DNA from: Eleginops maclovinus
Taxonomy: Eukaryota > Chordata > Actinopteri > Perciformes > Eleginopidae
Reading direction: 5' to 3'
NCBI RefSeq assembly: GCF_036324505.1
Contig: NC_086366.1
Coordinates: 8,247,427-8,311,426, forward strand
DNA: 64,000 nucleotides
Positions within the stretch are counted from its first letter, which is position 1. The number at the start of each line of letters is the position of its first letter. The position numbers and the translations under genes are program-made. Shown here one piece after another: positions 14,286-25,065 of the stretch. The notes under the pieces were generated by a model. The model was not told where the DNA came from and made no database searches. It was given only the letters and a program-made list of their open reading frames with translations.

Positions 14286-15690
14286 GTTATTTATTACTTT
14301 ATTTATTTAGTTTTTGGTGCACGGCAAAGACCGGAAAAAAGGCACATTAGACAAACTTTAATAAAGCAATGTCAATCGTATCTGACTTTTGATATCACGT
14401 TGGTCTTTAACACTGTTCTGATCGTTAATTACAGCCATCATAAAGGCTAACACTTATTAGTTTGGACCAGAAATGGTTATTAATCAGACCCGGGCATGAA
14501 AATTCTCCTGTGGTTCATGCTCCAGCTCTGTAATGGTTTCATAACTCTGACATGGAAGGGTCACTGCCCTCAATAATGATCTTTGACCTTCTCATTAACT
14601 TCTCGTGGAATTAATTCAGCTAAGTAAACAGCTCAGCTTTATTTCTCCTCAGCAGTCCAGCTTCACTTCATTGCCTCTGAGCTCCTCTGCTGTGCTGTAG
14701 GACTGTAGGATTTTCTGTGGCTCTGCTTTTCTGCAAAATAAAGCCGTTTCACGGTTTATTTAAACAGCCTTTACAGGTCAGCACCAAAAGAGGAAGTGAG
14801 ACGAGTCTGTGCTCTTGTTTTAAAGTTAAGATTAACTTCACCTCTTTGTCTCTGTGCCTGCTTTGAGCCAGTGGAAAGGTTTTGGTATATAGGAGCGCCA
14901 TTATTCATTTTATATACTGATAATATATATTTACATTTATTTTAAATATTGGCAAAAAGGACCATGAAGCAGAACACCGTCAATATAATACATCTATTTG
15001 AGTAAACAATTCATCTATTGTGTTTGAAACAAATAGAATAAAGCTTTTGAAAGCTTTCAATGAAGCTTTTTTGAGCAGCACTTTTGAAGCAGCCTGTTTT
15101 CTTTGTTTCCTTCCTCTCTGCTATCAGAGAGGTTGTGAATACTGTTCAGTGTTTGGCACTTAAATCATACTGCTCTGCACTGAATTAAACTTTAATTAGA
15201 CTCACACTGATAACATAAACAACAACACCCACTCACTCTCCCACTCTCACAGCTCCATTATGTGCTGGGTGCTGTGCCACGGGTGTGGACAGACTCTGCT
15301 GCTGCTGCGATGATAAGGGTCATGCTGGCTGTGTTGTGGGTTTGGCCACAGAGTCAGGAGAGGCTTCAGGGGTTACGAGAGATGCAGGAGGGCAGATGGA
15401 AATATCATCATCTGCAAACATTCATTGCATGTATTGATTAATTTCCCCATTACTCTCTTTAGTGCACACTGGAGATATCCTCGTCTTCATGCAGTTACTG
15501 GCCATCCTAATGACAAAATTCGATGAAATGCTTAAAACAGTTCATTTGTATGGCCTCACTTTAAGCATGATTTAGACCTGGCTGTGATGGTGCTGAGACT
15601 TGGTCCGTATTTTCTTTCTTCATTATTTTATTGCATTTTGTAGGGTGAAATATCAATGATGTAATCTATATCAGACCCACCGTCAAGGGA
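14286..15690. other. Unannotated non-coding tract
   Basis: No recognisable gene or repeat. The sequence is AT-rich, with poly-pyrimidine stretches. Confidence 0.5.
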
Positions 15691-15890
15691 CATTACATTA
15701 CATGTCACTTTTACCCAAAGTGAGCTACATACATTCCATACTGTGGACAATCCCAACAGGAGCACATTGGGGTGAAGAGTCCTTGCCCCGGGACACAACG
15801 ACATGCTGACTGGAGTGGGACTGGAATTGGCTCTCCCCTGATCCAAATATCAGCGCACTATCCCACTGCGCCATAACCTCCCATAGCATA
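15691..15890 (+). repeat. Teleost interspersed repeat (CATTACATTACAT...ACCCAAAG type)
   Basis: It starts CATTACATTACATGTCACTT, followed by TTACCCAAAGTGAGCTACAT, and later has CATTGGGGTGAAGAGTCCTT, GGGACACAACGACATGC and an end near CCACTGCGCCATAACC. The phrases match, by memory, a common teleost repeat with TTATCCAAAGCGACTTACA and GGGTTAAGTGTCTTGCTCAAGGACAC. The class is not assigned here. The reverse-strand open frames over it are shadows of the repeat. Confidence 0.6.
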
Positions 15891-17096
15891 GCGGTAGTTC
15901 TCATTATAGCCAGTACATGGTGTTGGAAAAATTTGAAAAGGTGTTTAAAGAACTTCTCACATATTGCTGCAAAACAACAGTTTAAACATCTCACATAAGA
16001 ATTTGCACATTGTTCTGTGCTTGAAATGTTGACATTTAATTCAGAACAGCACTCCATTATTTCCATTATTCTATTTCTTTCAAATCCGAGGATCTGAGAT
16101 GTGAGGATTTGCAGTCTGTCCCACTAACGCCCACTCGCATCCCAAAAGACCAACAGCCTCAGCATATTCAGTCACAGCCAGATACAACAGCAACATTTCT
16201 CTTGTCAGATACTCATCAAGTTCAACACAATGTGAGTCACAGAAACTCTGTTCTCTCTCCAACCTTGTGAAAGCAGCAGAATCCACCTTCCTTATCAGCC
16301 AGAAAAGAAAAGGACAACTGTAGGAGGAAGAAAAGAAATGAATGAACAAAAAAGCACAACAAATCATTTTATCACATTGTTGTCGAACAAGTCTTCAGCT
16401 TTTCATGCATAGGACATTGTGGGGGAAAAACAGAAAACTTAGGAAGAGAGCATGATGGGAAAAGGGAGAAAGATCAAGTGAGTTATATAAGACAGAGCAG
16501 GGAAACAAAAGGAAGTAGAAAAGTGAGAAATATGCTGAGAGAGAAACATTTTGTTTCATGCAAGTCATGACAGGACGCAAACATTTCCATTTCTATTCTG
16601 TCCTGACTATTCATCTGTCGTCTCACAGCACAAAACCAATTCTTCACCAGTGCTGTTCAACCATAATCTAACCTGTCGCCAGTCAGATTTGATGTGGTTA
16701 TTTCCTGAATATATTGCCTTTACAGAATATAACGCTAATAGGATAACCCCCTCTGTGTTTATAAAGTGATAGTATAATTAAATTGAATGTAATTACATTC
16801 TAAAATATACTTTCTTCTCAGCCTGCTAACAATTAGAATACTTTTGTCCCAACTACATTCCCTTTCACGGTTTTTTGGATTAGCGAGGCACTGTGACATT
16901 GTTTTTTTACTGATGGAAAGTGATGGAAATGGTATTAATACATCACATAATTTCCCAACAGAGATTTCAGCATCAGGCTCCTCAGAATTGTTCTCCAGCA
17001 CTGAAACTGCTTTTCTGGTATTTATTTTCGCATGTATTGATTGCATTTGTAGCATGCGGAGTAGTGGTAGAAGAGAATAAGATGCGCACACAAGAC
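15891..17096. other. Unannotated non-coding tract
   Basis: No recognisable exon or transposon. Overlapping open frames at 16.1-17.1 kb on both strands have no familiar domain. Confidence 0.5.
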
Positions 17097-17398
17097 CAAG
17101 GTTTCAAGGTTTCAAGGTTTTATTGGTCATATGCACAGCATATACAACATATTTGTTGGCAATGAAAATCTTTTATCCCATGCTCCTCCAACAACTCAAC
17201 ATACATGGTGCAAATAAGATAAATAAATAGTGCAAAAAGAGAGAAGAATATTTACAATAACAACAACAAAGATTTAAGGATGTGAAATATATACATATGT
17301 GGAATACATTGAAAGTATTTAAATACTTTACACTGTTGAATGAGGAGGTATGGACAGATGCATATATTACGTATAGCAGATGTATATGGCAGATATGT

Positions 17399-17440
17399 AT
17401 TGTGTGTGTGTGTGTGAGTGTCTGTGTTTGTGTGTGTGTA
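17399..17440. repeat. Imperfect (TG)n in LINE 3' region
   Basis: TG-rich simple sequence interrupted by GAG, TCTG and TTTG. It lies inside the 3' untranslated part of the minus-strand LINE. Confidence 0.8.
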
Positions 17441-17473
17441 CTATAATCAGATGTGAGTAGACATTCACAGACC

Positions 17474-17892
17474 TCAGAAGTTCAGCAGTCTTATAGACTG
17501 TGGTATAAAACTGTCTCTGAGTCTGGTGGTCTTGGTCCGGATGCTGCGGTACCGTCCGCCAGACGGCAGCAGACAGAACAGATTGTTGCTGGGGTGATGG
17601 GGGTCCTTTATTATCCTACCGGCCTTCTTCCTACACCGCTGGGTGTAGTGGTCCTCCATGGATGGCAGCTCCGTCCTGGTGATGTGCTGAGCAGTTGAGG
17701 GCGGTGCAACTGCCATACCAGGCGGTGATGCAGCCAGTCAGCATACTCTCGATGGTGCTCCTGTAGAAGTTGCAGAGTATCCTGGAGTCCATGTTGAACT
17801 TCCGCAGCCTGCGGAGGAAGAAGAGCCGCTGTCGAGCCGATTGTGATGTCATTCTACAGATCATCTTTATCCTGGAGGCTCCCTTTTGTACC
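17474..17892 (-). pseudogene. LINE ORF2 C-terminal fragment
   Basis: Read on the minus strand, two overlapping frames together give a recognisable LINE C-terminus. The upstream frame (17865 down to about 17700) holds RLFFLRRLRKFN, ILCNFYRSTIES and GCITAWYGSCTALN. The downstream frame (about 17700 to 17474) holds AQHITRTELPSMED, YTQRCRKKAGRIIKDPHHPS, LLPSGGRYRSIRTKTTRLRD and IRLLNF, followed by a stop. A small deletion between CTALN and AQHIT (near 17690-17700) causes the frame change and removes roughly ten residues expected in related elements. The reverse-transcriptase catalytic core and the endonuclease are absent. It cannot encode an active protein. Confidence 0.8.
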
Positions 17893-18669
17893 TGGGAAAA
17901 AAAAAAGTGACTTAATTTAATGGTTGTTCAAACAAAAAAGAGAGCACTGGGAATGAAAACACAGCTCACAGATAATTTCATCAGCTTAAATCCACAACAC
18001 CACTCACAGCAGTTAATTTTGCAGTCAACCAGGTTTATTAGGTCCTCTCACACCGGTATCAAGGATTTGTGTAGTGTAGTCTGGGTAAGCTTGTTGTACA
18101 TTTAATGCAGTTTACCATGTTCAGCACTGTTTTATGCACATGTCTGTGGAAAAATATAATATTAGTGTATATTTTTGTTAGTTCTGGTGGAATTTTGGTG
18201 GATTTAATGTAGGCTTGCAATATTAAGCTGCATAATAACCACAATGATGGTTTGTTTACCAGAGAAGCATTTGTTCATGCATTGAGGCATTTTGTCCATC
18301 CTCCTGCTGTGAGCTCCACGGTGCTGCCGGCCACCTGGTGTGTTTCTCTGAATGTCAGCCAACTCGATGTTTAGGGATTTGGAGCCAATGTTGCATGATG
18401 TCCAATTAATAGCATGTAGTCAATTAATGCTGAAAAGGCTGCTGATTTGTAACATGGGCTGCACAAAAAATACCACAGTCAATTTATATTTTCATTAGGA
18501 GACATAATGCACCTGTCGATTATCTCATGCCTTCCAATAACAACTCGCTAAGCTCAGCGGGCATTACATTTCTCCTGCCTGTATCTAGACAGCATTTTGG
18601 TTCTGCTGAAGGCGGTCTTATAGTGTAATGCTTACGTTTTCACAGCAGGGAAAGCACATGTTATTATTA
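17893..18669. other. Unannotated non-coding tract
   Basis: No recognisable gene or repeat between the LINE fragment and the first diverged repeat block. Confidence 0.5.
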
Positions 18670-18800
18670 ATGTCCCAGTTCACCTTCCAGCAGGTTACTC
18701 TGTTACTGTGTTGCTGTCCGTGTTGACCTTGTGATGTAGCTGACAGAAGAGTGAGTGCGTCATCATACTGCAGGAGATGGTCATATTTTAAACAGAACAC
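18670..18800 (+). repeat. Diverged repeat block E, copy 1
   Basis: It shares an ordered set of short matches with 50108-50265: CAGCAG early on, TTGTG..TGTAGCTGACAG in the middle and CAGAA-C-CTCAGGCTGAA at the end, in the same strand sense. The match was made by eye and is weak. The origin is unassigned. Confidence 0.4.
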
Positions 18801-19390
18801 TTCAGGCTGAAACATTTCAGCAAGCCAGGCTTTGGCAACGTCAAACTCCTGAGCCCCTTTTCAACAAAAAAAGATCCAGGAACTAAACAACCTTTCTTAG
18901 GTTTCTGTTAAGCATACCAATTTCAAAGATGAACACCAGTTATAAGTTGACAGAATATCAAAAACACACCGTTTACATGTAGAAACAGACCAGAGCCATC
19001 CTGCTAATGTTTGTATTTACTGTTGTGTGAACCTGTTGTTTGAGTTACATGAAATGAATGAATGGAAAGGGGAAGAAAATAATGCACACAAACTGAAGCA
19101 CCTTCTTTCAGGTTTGATGATCTGTTGGTTATCCTACTTAACAAAGTTGTTCTGTTTGAATCCATTTGTTCTCCTTAATGTAGTCTTGAATTTGCCCCAC
19201 CTCCGCCAAAGAAACTAAACACTAACTGAGCTTTCACATTATATTGAGTCACTAAGAACGGCTATATAATTGTCACTGGTGTCTCCCTCTCTGCCCCTCA
19301 CTAATAATACAGTACAACATACTGTATACTGGTCTTATTTAATGAGTGGTGATTCTGAGTTGGTGCATATGCGTAACCCTGAATATGATA

Positions 19391-19505
19391 GCAGTGCTCT
19401 GGTCTGGTTGTTGGCAGCAGGGCAGATCTGCTGCTGTGAGGTTACACTGCTCTCCCACAGCAGTGTGTGACCCAGCTTGCAGGAGGCCAGAACTGTGTGG
19501 ACTGG
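19391..19505 (+). repeat. Diverged repeat block F, copy 1
   Basis: The phrase GCAGCAGGGCAGATCTGCTG, with flanking TCTGGTTG and a following CAGTGTGTGA, matches 41137-41235 (TCAGCAGGGCAGATCTGCTG, GCAGTGTGATG). The shared exact core is about 19 bp. No protein domain is recognised in either copy. Confidence 0.55.
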
Positions 19506-19906
19506 TCAGAGTGGGAGTGCAAACACAACCATACAAATAAAATAATCAGTGAGGGGTTAGACATACAGTCAGTTGGTTTCTCTGAACTGTTCATTGCTTC
19601 TGTTACGTCTTAACAGATTGTTCCTAGGTCTTGTTTTCTTCAAATTTCTACTTGCAAAAGTAAAAACATTTTTCTGTTATGATCTGTTACTCTTTTGAGA
19701 AAAACAAAGCTGCAGCCGAATTTTAACGAACCAACAAATGTACAGCAGCATTACCATCTGGTCAATCCCTCTGTCCCCAAACTGCAAAGCACTAGCAACA
19801 CAGAAAGTTGGATTGAAATACAGAGACACTGGGTAATGTGAGGCGATGCATTGTAACACAAAAAACACTGACAGACTACAAACAGTTCCTGAATCCCCCC
19901 ATTCCC

Positions 19907-19908
<2 letters not shown>

Positions 19909-19949
<41 letters not shown>
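19909..19949. repeat. (CA)20 microsatellite
   Basis: A perfect CA run following a C-rich lead (CCCCCCATTCCCCC). Minus-strand frames rich in Cys-Val across it are simple-repeat translations, not genes. Confidence 0.95.
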
Positions 19950-19951
<2 letters not shown>

Positions 19952-20657
19952 TGAGAGCAGCAGTAAGGACTGGTGTCGATCTGTAGGATGCTGTGAATGT
20001 GGTTGCCTGAAAACTAACCAGGGTGTGATGCTCTATGCACGTTTAACTTTGCAACAGAGTTTACCTGGCATCGGTGTATTTGATAAATCCAGCATTCATT
20101 TAGCTTTTATGTTGAATATACTGGCAGAAATAGACAGATGGACGAACAAAAGAAGCTCATCAGTGTGGAAGGAGAGGGTCTGTTGGTGAGAGAGTGAGGC
20201 AGGGATAACAAGCAAGGAGAAGTAGATGAAATACTTCAAGCTTTTACAAGCTGCATGAGTTTCAAATAATGATTGGTCAGAGGAATGTTCACTTCCTTTT
20301 GTCCAGACTGAACCTTTATACTTGCATTTACACCACAATGGATGACCATGAGTGCAACTACTGCACTCTTTTGTGTTTCTCTGTCAGTTTCCATGATTCA
20401 AAGTCAGCAGGTACCCATATGTACTGTTTCCGGTTCAGTGGCTGTGGTCAGAGCAGAGCTGCATTTATCCTGTGTGTCTCACACCTGTCTGATCCTGTTA
20501 GATCACAACACGTCTGATGAGCTGATCAACACTGTAGACCAGCAGGTGGCGAACTCATGACCGGTCATGGTGAATATGAACTCTAAATCAGCTGATAATC
20601 TGAATTATATTGGATTTTATTTCAATCAGGTGAGCTAAAAGAGTCTGTGTTGTGTAT
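19950..20657. other. Unannotated non-coding tract
   Basis: No recognisable gene. Short open frames on both strands have no domain. An 11-bp inverted repeat at 20658-20689 marks the approach to the L2 element. Confidence 0.5.
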
Positions 20658-20689
20658 GATCAGACAAAGATGTGCATTTTTGTCTGATC

Positions 20690-22720
20690 AAAACAATTGA
20701 TGGCATGGTGGAACACTCCAACCGTGCCCTCTCTCTCAGCCTGGACTTTGTAGCACCTCTCACCACGCGTTACGTGTCTTTCTCTCGTCCCACCCCCTGG
20801 TTCACCCCTGAGCTCCGCAGGATAAAGACCACAGGATGTAGGATCAGGCCTCACTGTCCATCGTGAAGCATTTAAAGAACACGTCACAAGATACACAGAA
20901 GCCCTTGCTCAGGCAAAAACAAGGTACTACTCCACACTCATCAATAACCAACAAAAACACCCCAAATTGCTCTTCTCCACCATCAACCATCTTCTTCACC
21001 CTGATGCCGTTAAACCCTCAGATGCAGCTGACCTCTGTTCCAGATTCCTGGATTTCTTCCAGCAGAAAGTGGACAACATCCGCCTTCTCTCCACTGGATG
21101 CGGACCAAGTCAAAAAACTGGTCACCTCAGCCAAGTCTTCAAACAGCAGTCTGGACCCAATGCCCACCACCCTGGTAAAAGCCTGTCTTCCCATCCTCTG
21201 CCATCCAGTGGAAAACATCATAAACACTTCTCTTGCCTCTGGTGTGGTACCATCAAGCTTTAAAATGGCAGCAGTCATCTCCACTATCAAAAAGCCAGGC
21301 TCTGACCCAGACGACCCCAACAACTACCATCCAATCTCCAACCTCCCTTTCCTCAGCAAAATATTGGAAAGAGCAGTGGCTGCCCAGCTTCAACATCACC
21401 TGTCCCACTATGAGCTCTTCAAACCCCTCCAATCTGGTTTTAGAACCCACCATAGCACTGAGTCCGCCCTCATCAAAATCACTAATGACCTTCTGCTTGC
21501 TGCCGACAATGGCCTCATCTCGATCCTCATCCTCCTTGACCTTTCTGCAGCTTTTGATACAGTCTCCCATACCATCCTTCTCCACCGCCTCTGTGAGCTC
21601 ATCGGGCTCAGTGGTTCAGCACTGTCCTGGTTGCGGTCGTACCTCACAGATTGGAAACAATTCATCACCCTAAGTGGCTCCAACTCTCATACAGCACCCG
21701 TCAACCATGACGTGCCCCAGGGCTCTGTGCTTGGTCCTCTGCTGTTCACTATTTACATGCTACCCCTAGGTTATATCATCCGTAAACATGGACTCAACTT
21801 CCACTGCTACGCCAATTATACCCAACTCTATATCAGCACAAACCCCTCCTCCCAGCTCCCACCCACACACTTTGTCAACTGCCTGCAGGAACTCAAATAA
21901 TGGATGACCACAAGCATACTCAAACTAAACAGCAATAAGACTGAGCTCATGGTGGTGGCCCCTGCACCACTGCTCAGGAAAGTTGGTGATCTGGCCCCTG
22001 ATTGTGGATGGCTGCTCCATTTCCCCATCTCCTGAGGTGCGCAACCTGTGTGTCATCCTGGACTCCACTCTCTCCTTCTGTTCCCACATCAACAACATCA
22101 CCATGTCTGCCTTCTACCACCTTAGAAACATCTCACGACTCTGGCCTTCACTCACACATTCAGTCACAGAGACACTCATCCATGCCTTCATCACCTCCCA
22201 TCTGGACTACTGCAATGGTGTCCTGTCTGGACTGCCCACCAAGGCCCTTAGTAGACTCCAGTACGTCCAGAACTCAGCTGCCAGGGTTTTAACCCACACC
22301 AAGCCCTGGCAGCATATCACTCCCATCCTCCAACAGCTCCACTGGTTGCCGGTCAAGTCACGCATCACCTACAAGATACTCGTGCTCACCTACAAATCTC
22401 TCCATGGACTCTCACCACAATACCTCACAGATTTCCTCCACCCCTACACTTAGTCACGTTCCCTGCGGTCCTCTGACAAGGACCTGCTGGCCACTCTTCG
22501 CACCAGATTGCAAACTTTGGGGGACAGGGCCTTCTCTGCCAATGCTCCCACACTCTGGAACAGTCTACCACTCCACGTCCGCTCTGCCCAATCACTGCCC
22601 ATGTTCAAAAAGCACCTCAAAACATTTCACTGCACAAGTCCTTTGATCCCCAACCCCCACTTCCCTTTTCCCCTCCCTATTTGTAAAGCGACCTTGGGTA
22701 CCATAAAAGGCGCTAAATAA
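20690..22720 (+). pseudogene. L2 LINE ORF2 (dead reverse transcriptase)
   Basis: The frame changes at least three times. The RT linker is in one frame up to about 20850. LLFSTINHLLHPDAVKPS and LCSRFLDFFQQKVDNI (20967-21085) lie in a second. The RT core (about 21088-21900) lies in a third, with NNYHPISNLPFLSKILERAV, QSGFR (21430), LLDLSAAFD (aspartates at 21538 and 21556) and VPQGSVLGPLLFTIYM. The catalytic YADD box reads YANY (21808-21819), so both aspartates are lost. A TAA stop follows at 21898-21900. Another frame change near 21980 leads into the C-terminal block (SHLDYCNGVLSGLP, LQYVQNSAARVLT, HWLPVKSRITYKIL, LTYKSLHGLSPQYL). That block has a TAG at 22451-22453 before SRSLRSSD and APTLWNSLP. 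The longest frame's first ATG (20863) is not a real start. Confidence 0.9.
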
Positions 22721-22727
22721 GTTTAAG

Positions 22728-22760
<33 letters not shown>
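22728..22760. repeat. (ATT)n tail of L2 LINE
   Basis: About ten ATT/TTA units directly after the GCGCTAAATAAG end of the L2 element, as usual for L2 3' ends. Confidence 0.9.
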
Positions 22761-22761
22761 T

Positions 22762-24332
22762 TAGACCTTATGCCTTTTAGTACAACAAGGCAGTTCTTTG
22801 AAATGTTCTCTTGTCAAACCGGAGGGATGGTGTTGTCCAGTCCTTGTTTTGTTTCTTCATATCATTCCAGGTCCTCTTGTATCTTATCCCAGCCTGTTTT
22901 CTGTCAGAGTCAGAGGGATGGAGCTGCTCTCCTCCACACACAGAGGTTTATCTTCAGTCCTTTAAAGCAGGACATCATTTCACATCTTCTTCCATCGTGG
23001 TCACCGTCCTGATGTCTGCTTTGATAAGATATCTTTAATTAGCATCTATTGCAACAGTTTGGTGATATTTAACATAAATAAATTCAAAACTGTCATTCAT
23101 TATAACATGTATTCAATGCCTCCAGGTGTGAAGATTGTCATGCATAAGATATTTTAAGAATTTCCCTCATTTTGAGTCAACATTCATCATTTCGCTCAAT
23201 TTCTTTCATTTCAGTTTTATAAAAAGTAAATGGGTATTTAGAGTTTGGCTTCTTTTTTTGAAAGATGCATTTTTTCATTTCTAGTCTTCTTTTGATAATC
23301 TGCATTTTGTTATTCATCTCACTTTCCCCAGTTTCCTCCTACTTATTCTTTTCTTCTACCATCTGCACCTCTTTTGAATTTAACTCATTGAGCGTTTTGG
23401 CTGACGTTTCTTTTGAACCCCGTGAATATATTATTTTTTTTGAGTTGGGTCGAAATTATACTGTTTAATTTTTCAGTAGATCAAAATTCAAAACTAGAAA
23501 GTAGTTTAATGTAATGTATCAGAATAATTTATTTGAGTCATGTGCAGTTTTGAAGTCAAAAAATGAGAAAAAAGGCAGGAATTAAGAACCATTACCATAA
23601 ATTATGTCTATTCCTCAGTGCTGCCTAACTGAAGCCAAAAGTACCTGACTTTCCTTCTGTAGAATGTTCTTACAGCTGATCTGAGATCTGCTCATCAAAG
23701 TCTCTTCCAACGGTAATAATACCTTTAGTTCCACTAGATAGCAACCACACAATCCATTGACTGTAGATGGGGGAGGACAGAGCAGGACAAAGAGAGGGGA
23801 GAAGAGGAGGAGAAGCTGTCAGTCTGGGTGTCTGTCAGGGTTTTGTCTTCTATTGACTGTTTGAACTGAAATCAGCTCAGACTTAACTGGTTGTTAATAA
23901 CTTGAGTCAACCACAGTGTTTAAAAAAGATGTGAGGCATTTTAAAGGGCAGAGTTATATGTGTTGGATGTTTGGTTAGCTGAGAAATGGCTTCAGAGGAA
24001 CAGTGACTTAGATGATGTTGGATACATTCCAAGATATATTGAGAAGTTGCCGGGTTTGCATCAGGAAGAAAGCCATGCAGAAGTATCAACGACATCTGAG
24101 ATCAAATGTACTAATTATGTAAATACATATTGTTATTATAGCATGCAAACTGTACATCTCGTTTGGTGTTATTTATGAATGTATTTGATCAATTATAAGG
24201 CACGTTACAGTATGTGATAAGTCCCTATTCATTTAAATGACTTTTGGATGAAAACTCACGAGACAAATGACTCAAAAAAAGTTGTACATGTGAAGCAATA
24301 AGTTGAGTTTAACGTTTCTTATCAGAAAACAT
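22762..24332. other. Unannotated non-coding tract
   Basis: No recognisable gene. Overlapping frames at 22.77-23.04 kb have hydrophobic stretches but no family that I recognise. Confidence 0.5.
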
Positions 24333-24475
24333 CTGGATCCGGAGAGAGGATTTGCTCTGGCAGATAATGTGGGAGTGAAAGCACTAACAAGTCTACAAGG
24401 ACTCAACAGGAGAAACCACAGGAGATCAGCCGAGCTCTCAGCCTTTCTGCTCAGCAAGTTCAAGAAATACAGCTT
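24333..24475 (+). repeat. Diverged repeat block A, copy 1
   Basis: It matches 34313-34440 in the same orientation. Shared phrases are GGAGAGAGGA, GGGAGTGA, TAACAAGTCT, AGACTCAACAGGA (here AGGACTCAACAGGA), AGGAG.TCAGC and GCTCTC.{2}CCTTTCT. In one frame both copies give a similar string (SGER, NKS, TQQ, PQE), so the ancestor may have been coding. The frame is broken in both copies. No family is identified. Confidence 0.6.
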
Positions 24476-24904
24476 ATCCAAACAGCCAGAGGTTTGATCA
24501 GGGATAATGCATGTTATATACAAACGCACAAAATTGACATTCAGTTATTGTCAGAAAATGTTTCGCTTTACAAGTGTAGTAGCTTTGAGATCCAGTCCTC
24601 CCTGAGGAATGAAAACCCAGTGACGGAAACCAATACTCTTTTAACTTGCTCTGAACCAGAAAGTGATGCTCTGCTCTACAGACAATTCGGCACTCTGCCA
24701 GAGGCAAATACTTATCAAACCCACGTCTTTAGGGAAGCTTTCACACAATGGTATGCCAGCTGAGAACTTCAGTGTAGCAGCAGAGAGCTTCACTATAATC
24801 AGAGCAAAACAGTCATAAATCAACGCTCTCCGTAGAGTCACGGTAATCAGCTGGGGGTCGACTGTTATGGAAACCATTGGGATCAAGACACCAGGAATAG
24901 ACAA

Positions 24905-25065
24905 AGGAGCTCATTATTCAGGGCAGACCAACAGCAGAGGAAACTAGAGCTCTCAGAGTTATTATCATCAAAGCAAGTGTATCACAGTATGTCTTCACCT
25001 TACGGTAAATGATCCACCTCTGGAAGTCACAGCTCAGAGTGTAGTGTTAACGTGGTGTCAAATTT
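24905..25065 (+). repeat. Diverged repeat block B, copy 1
   Basis: It aligns by eye with 44073-44233: GAGCTC-ATATTC, AACAGCAGAGGAAACTAGAG (AACAGCTGAGGAAACAAGAG in the other copy), GTTATTA, GTCACAGCT and GTGTCA.ATTT. The order and orientation are conserved over about 160 bp. The origin is unknown. Confidence 0.6.

Larger units (their letters stand above)
17097..17892 (-). mobile_element. 5'-truncated LINE, Rex1/CR1 group
   Basis: On the minus strand the element runs from about 17892 to its 3' end at 17097. The 3' end is a short tail of an 8-bp unit, seen on the plus strand as CCAAGGTTTCAAGGTTTCAAGG. Short tandem octamer-like tails are typical of CR1-group LINEs. The coding part is the extreme C-terminal end of a LINE ORF2 (see the separate entry). 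It is followed by a 3' untranslated part that includes imperfect CA-rich simple sequence at 17399-17440. Everything upstream of the last ~130 codons is missing, the usual result of incomplete reverse transcription. The Rex1/Babar assignment rests on recalled similarity of the C-terminal block and needs a library match. Confidence 0.75.
20680..22761 (+). mobile_element. 5'-truncated L2-type LINE
   Basis: A plus-strand non-LTR retrotransposon copy. The homology begins near 20690 with SNRALSLSLDFVAPL and FSRPTPWFTPELRRIKTTG, which belong to the linker between endonuclease and reverse transcriptase. It then runs through the reverse transcriptase and the C-terminal block. It ends with the L2-style 3' terminus GCGACCTTGGGTACCATAAA, GGCGCTAAATAAG and an (ATT)n tail. 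The whole apurinic-like endonuclease half is missing, so the insertion is 5'-truncated. Several frameshifts, stops and catalytic changes show it is an old, immobile copy. Fish genomes commonly carry many L2 copies. The L2 assignment rests on the protein blocks and the 3' end. Confidence 0.9.

Noticed and set aside
20863..20965. First ATG of the longest frame (345 codons) as a protein start.
   Set aside because: L2 homology continues upstream in other frames. The ATG is created by a frameshift within a truncated LINE.
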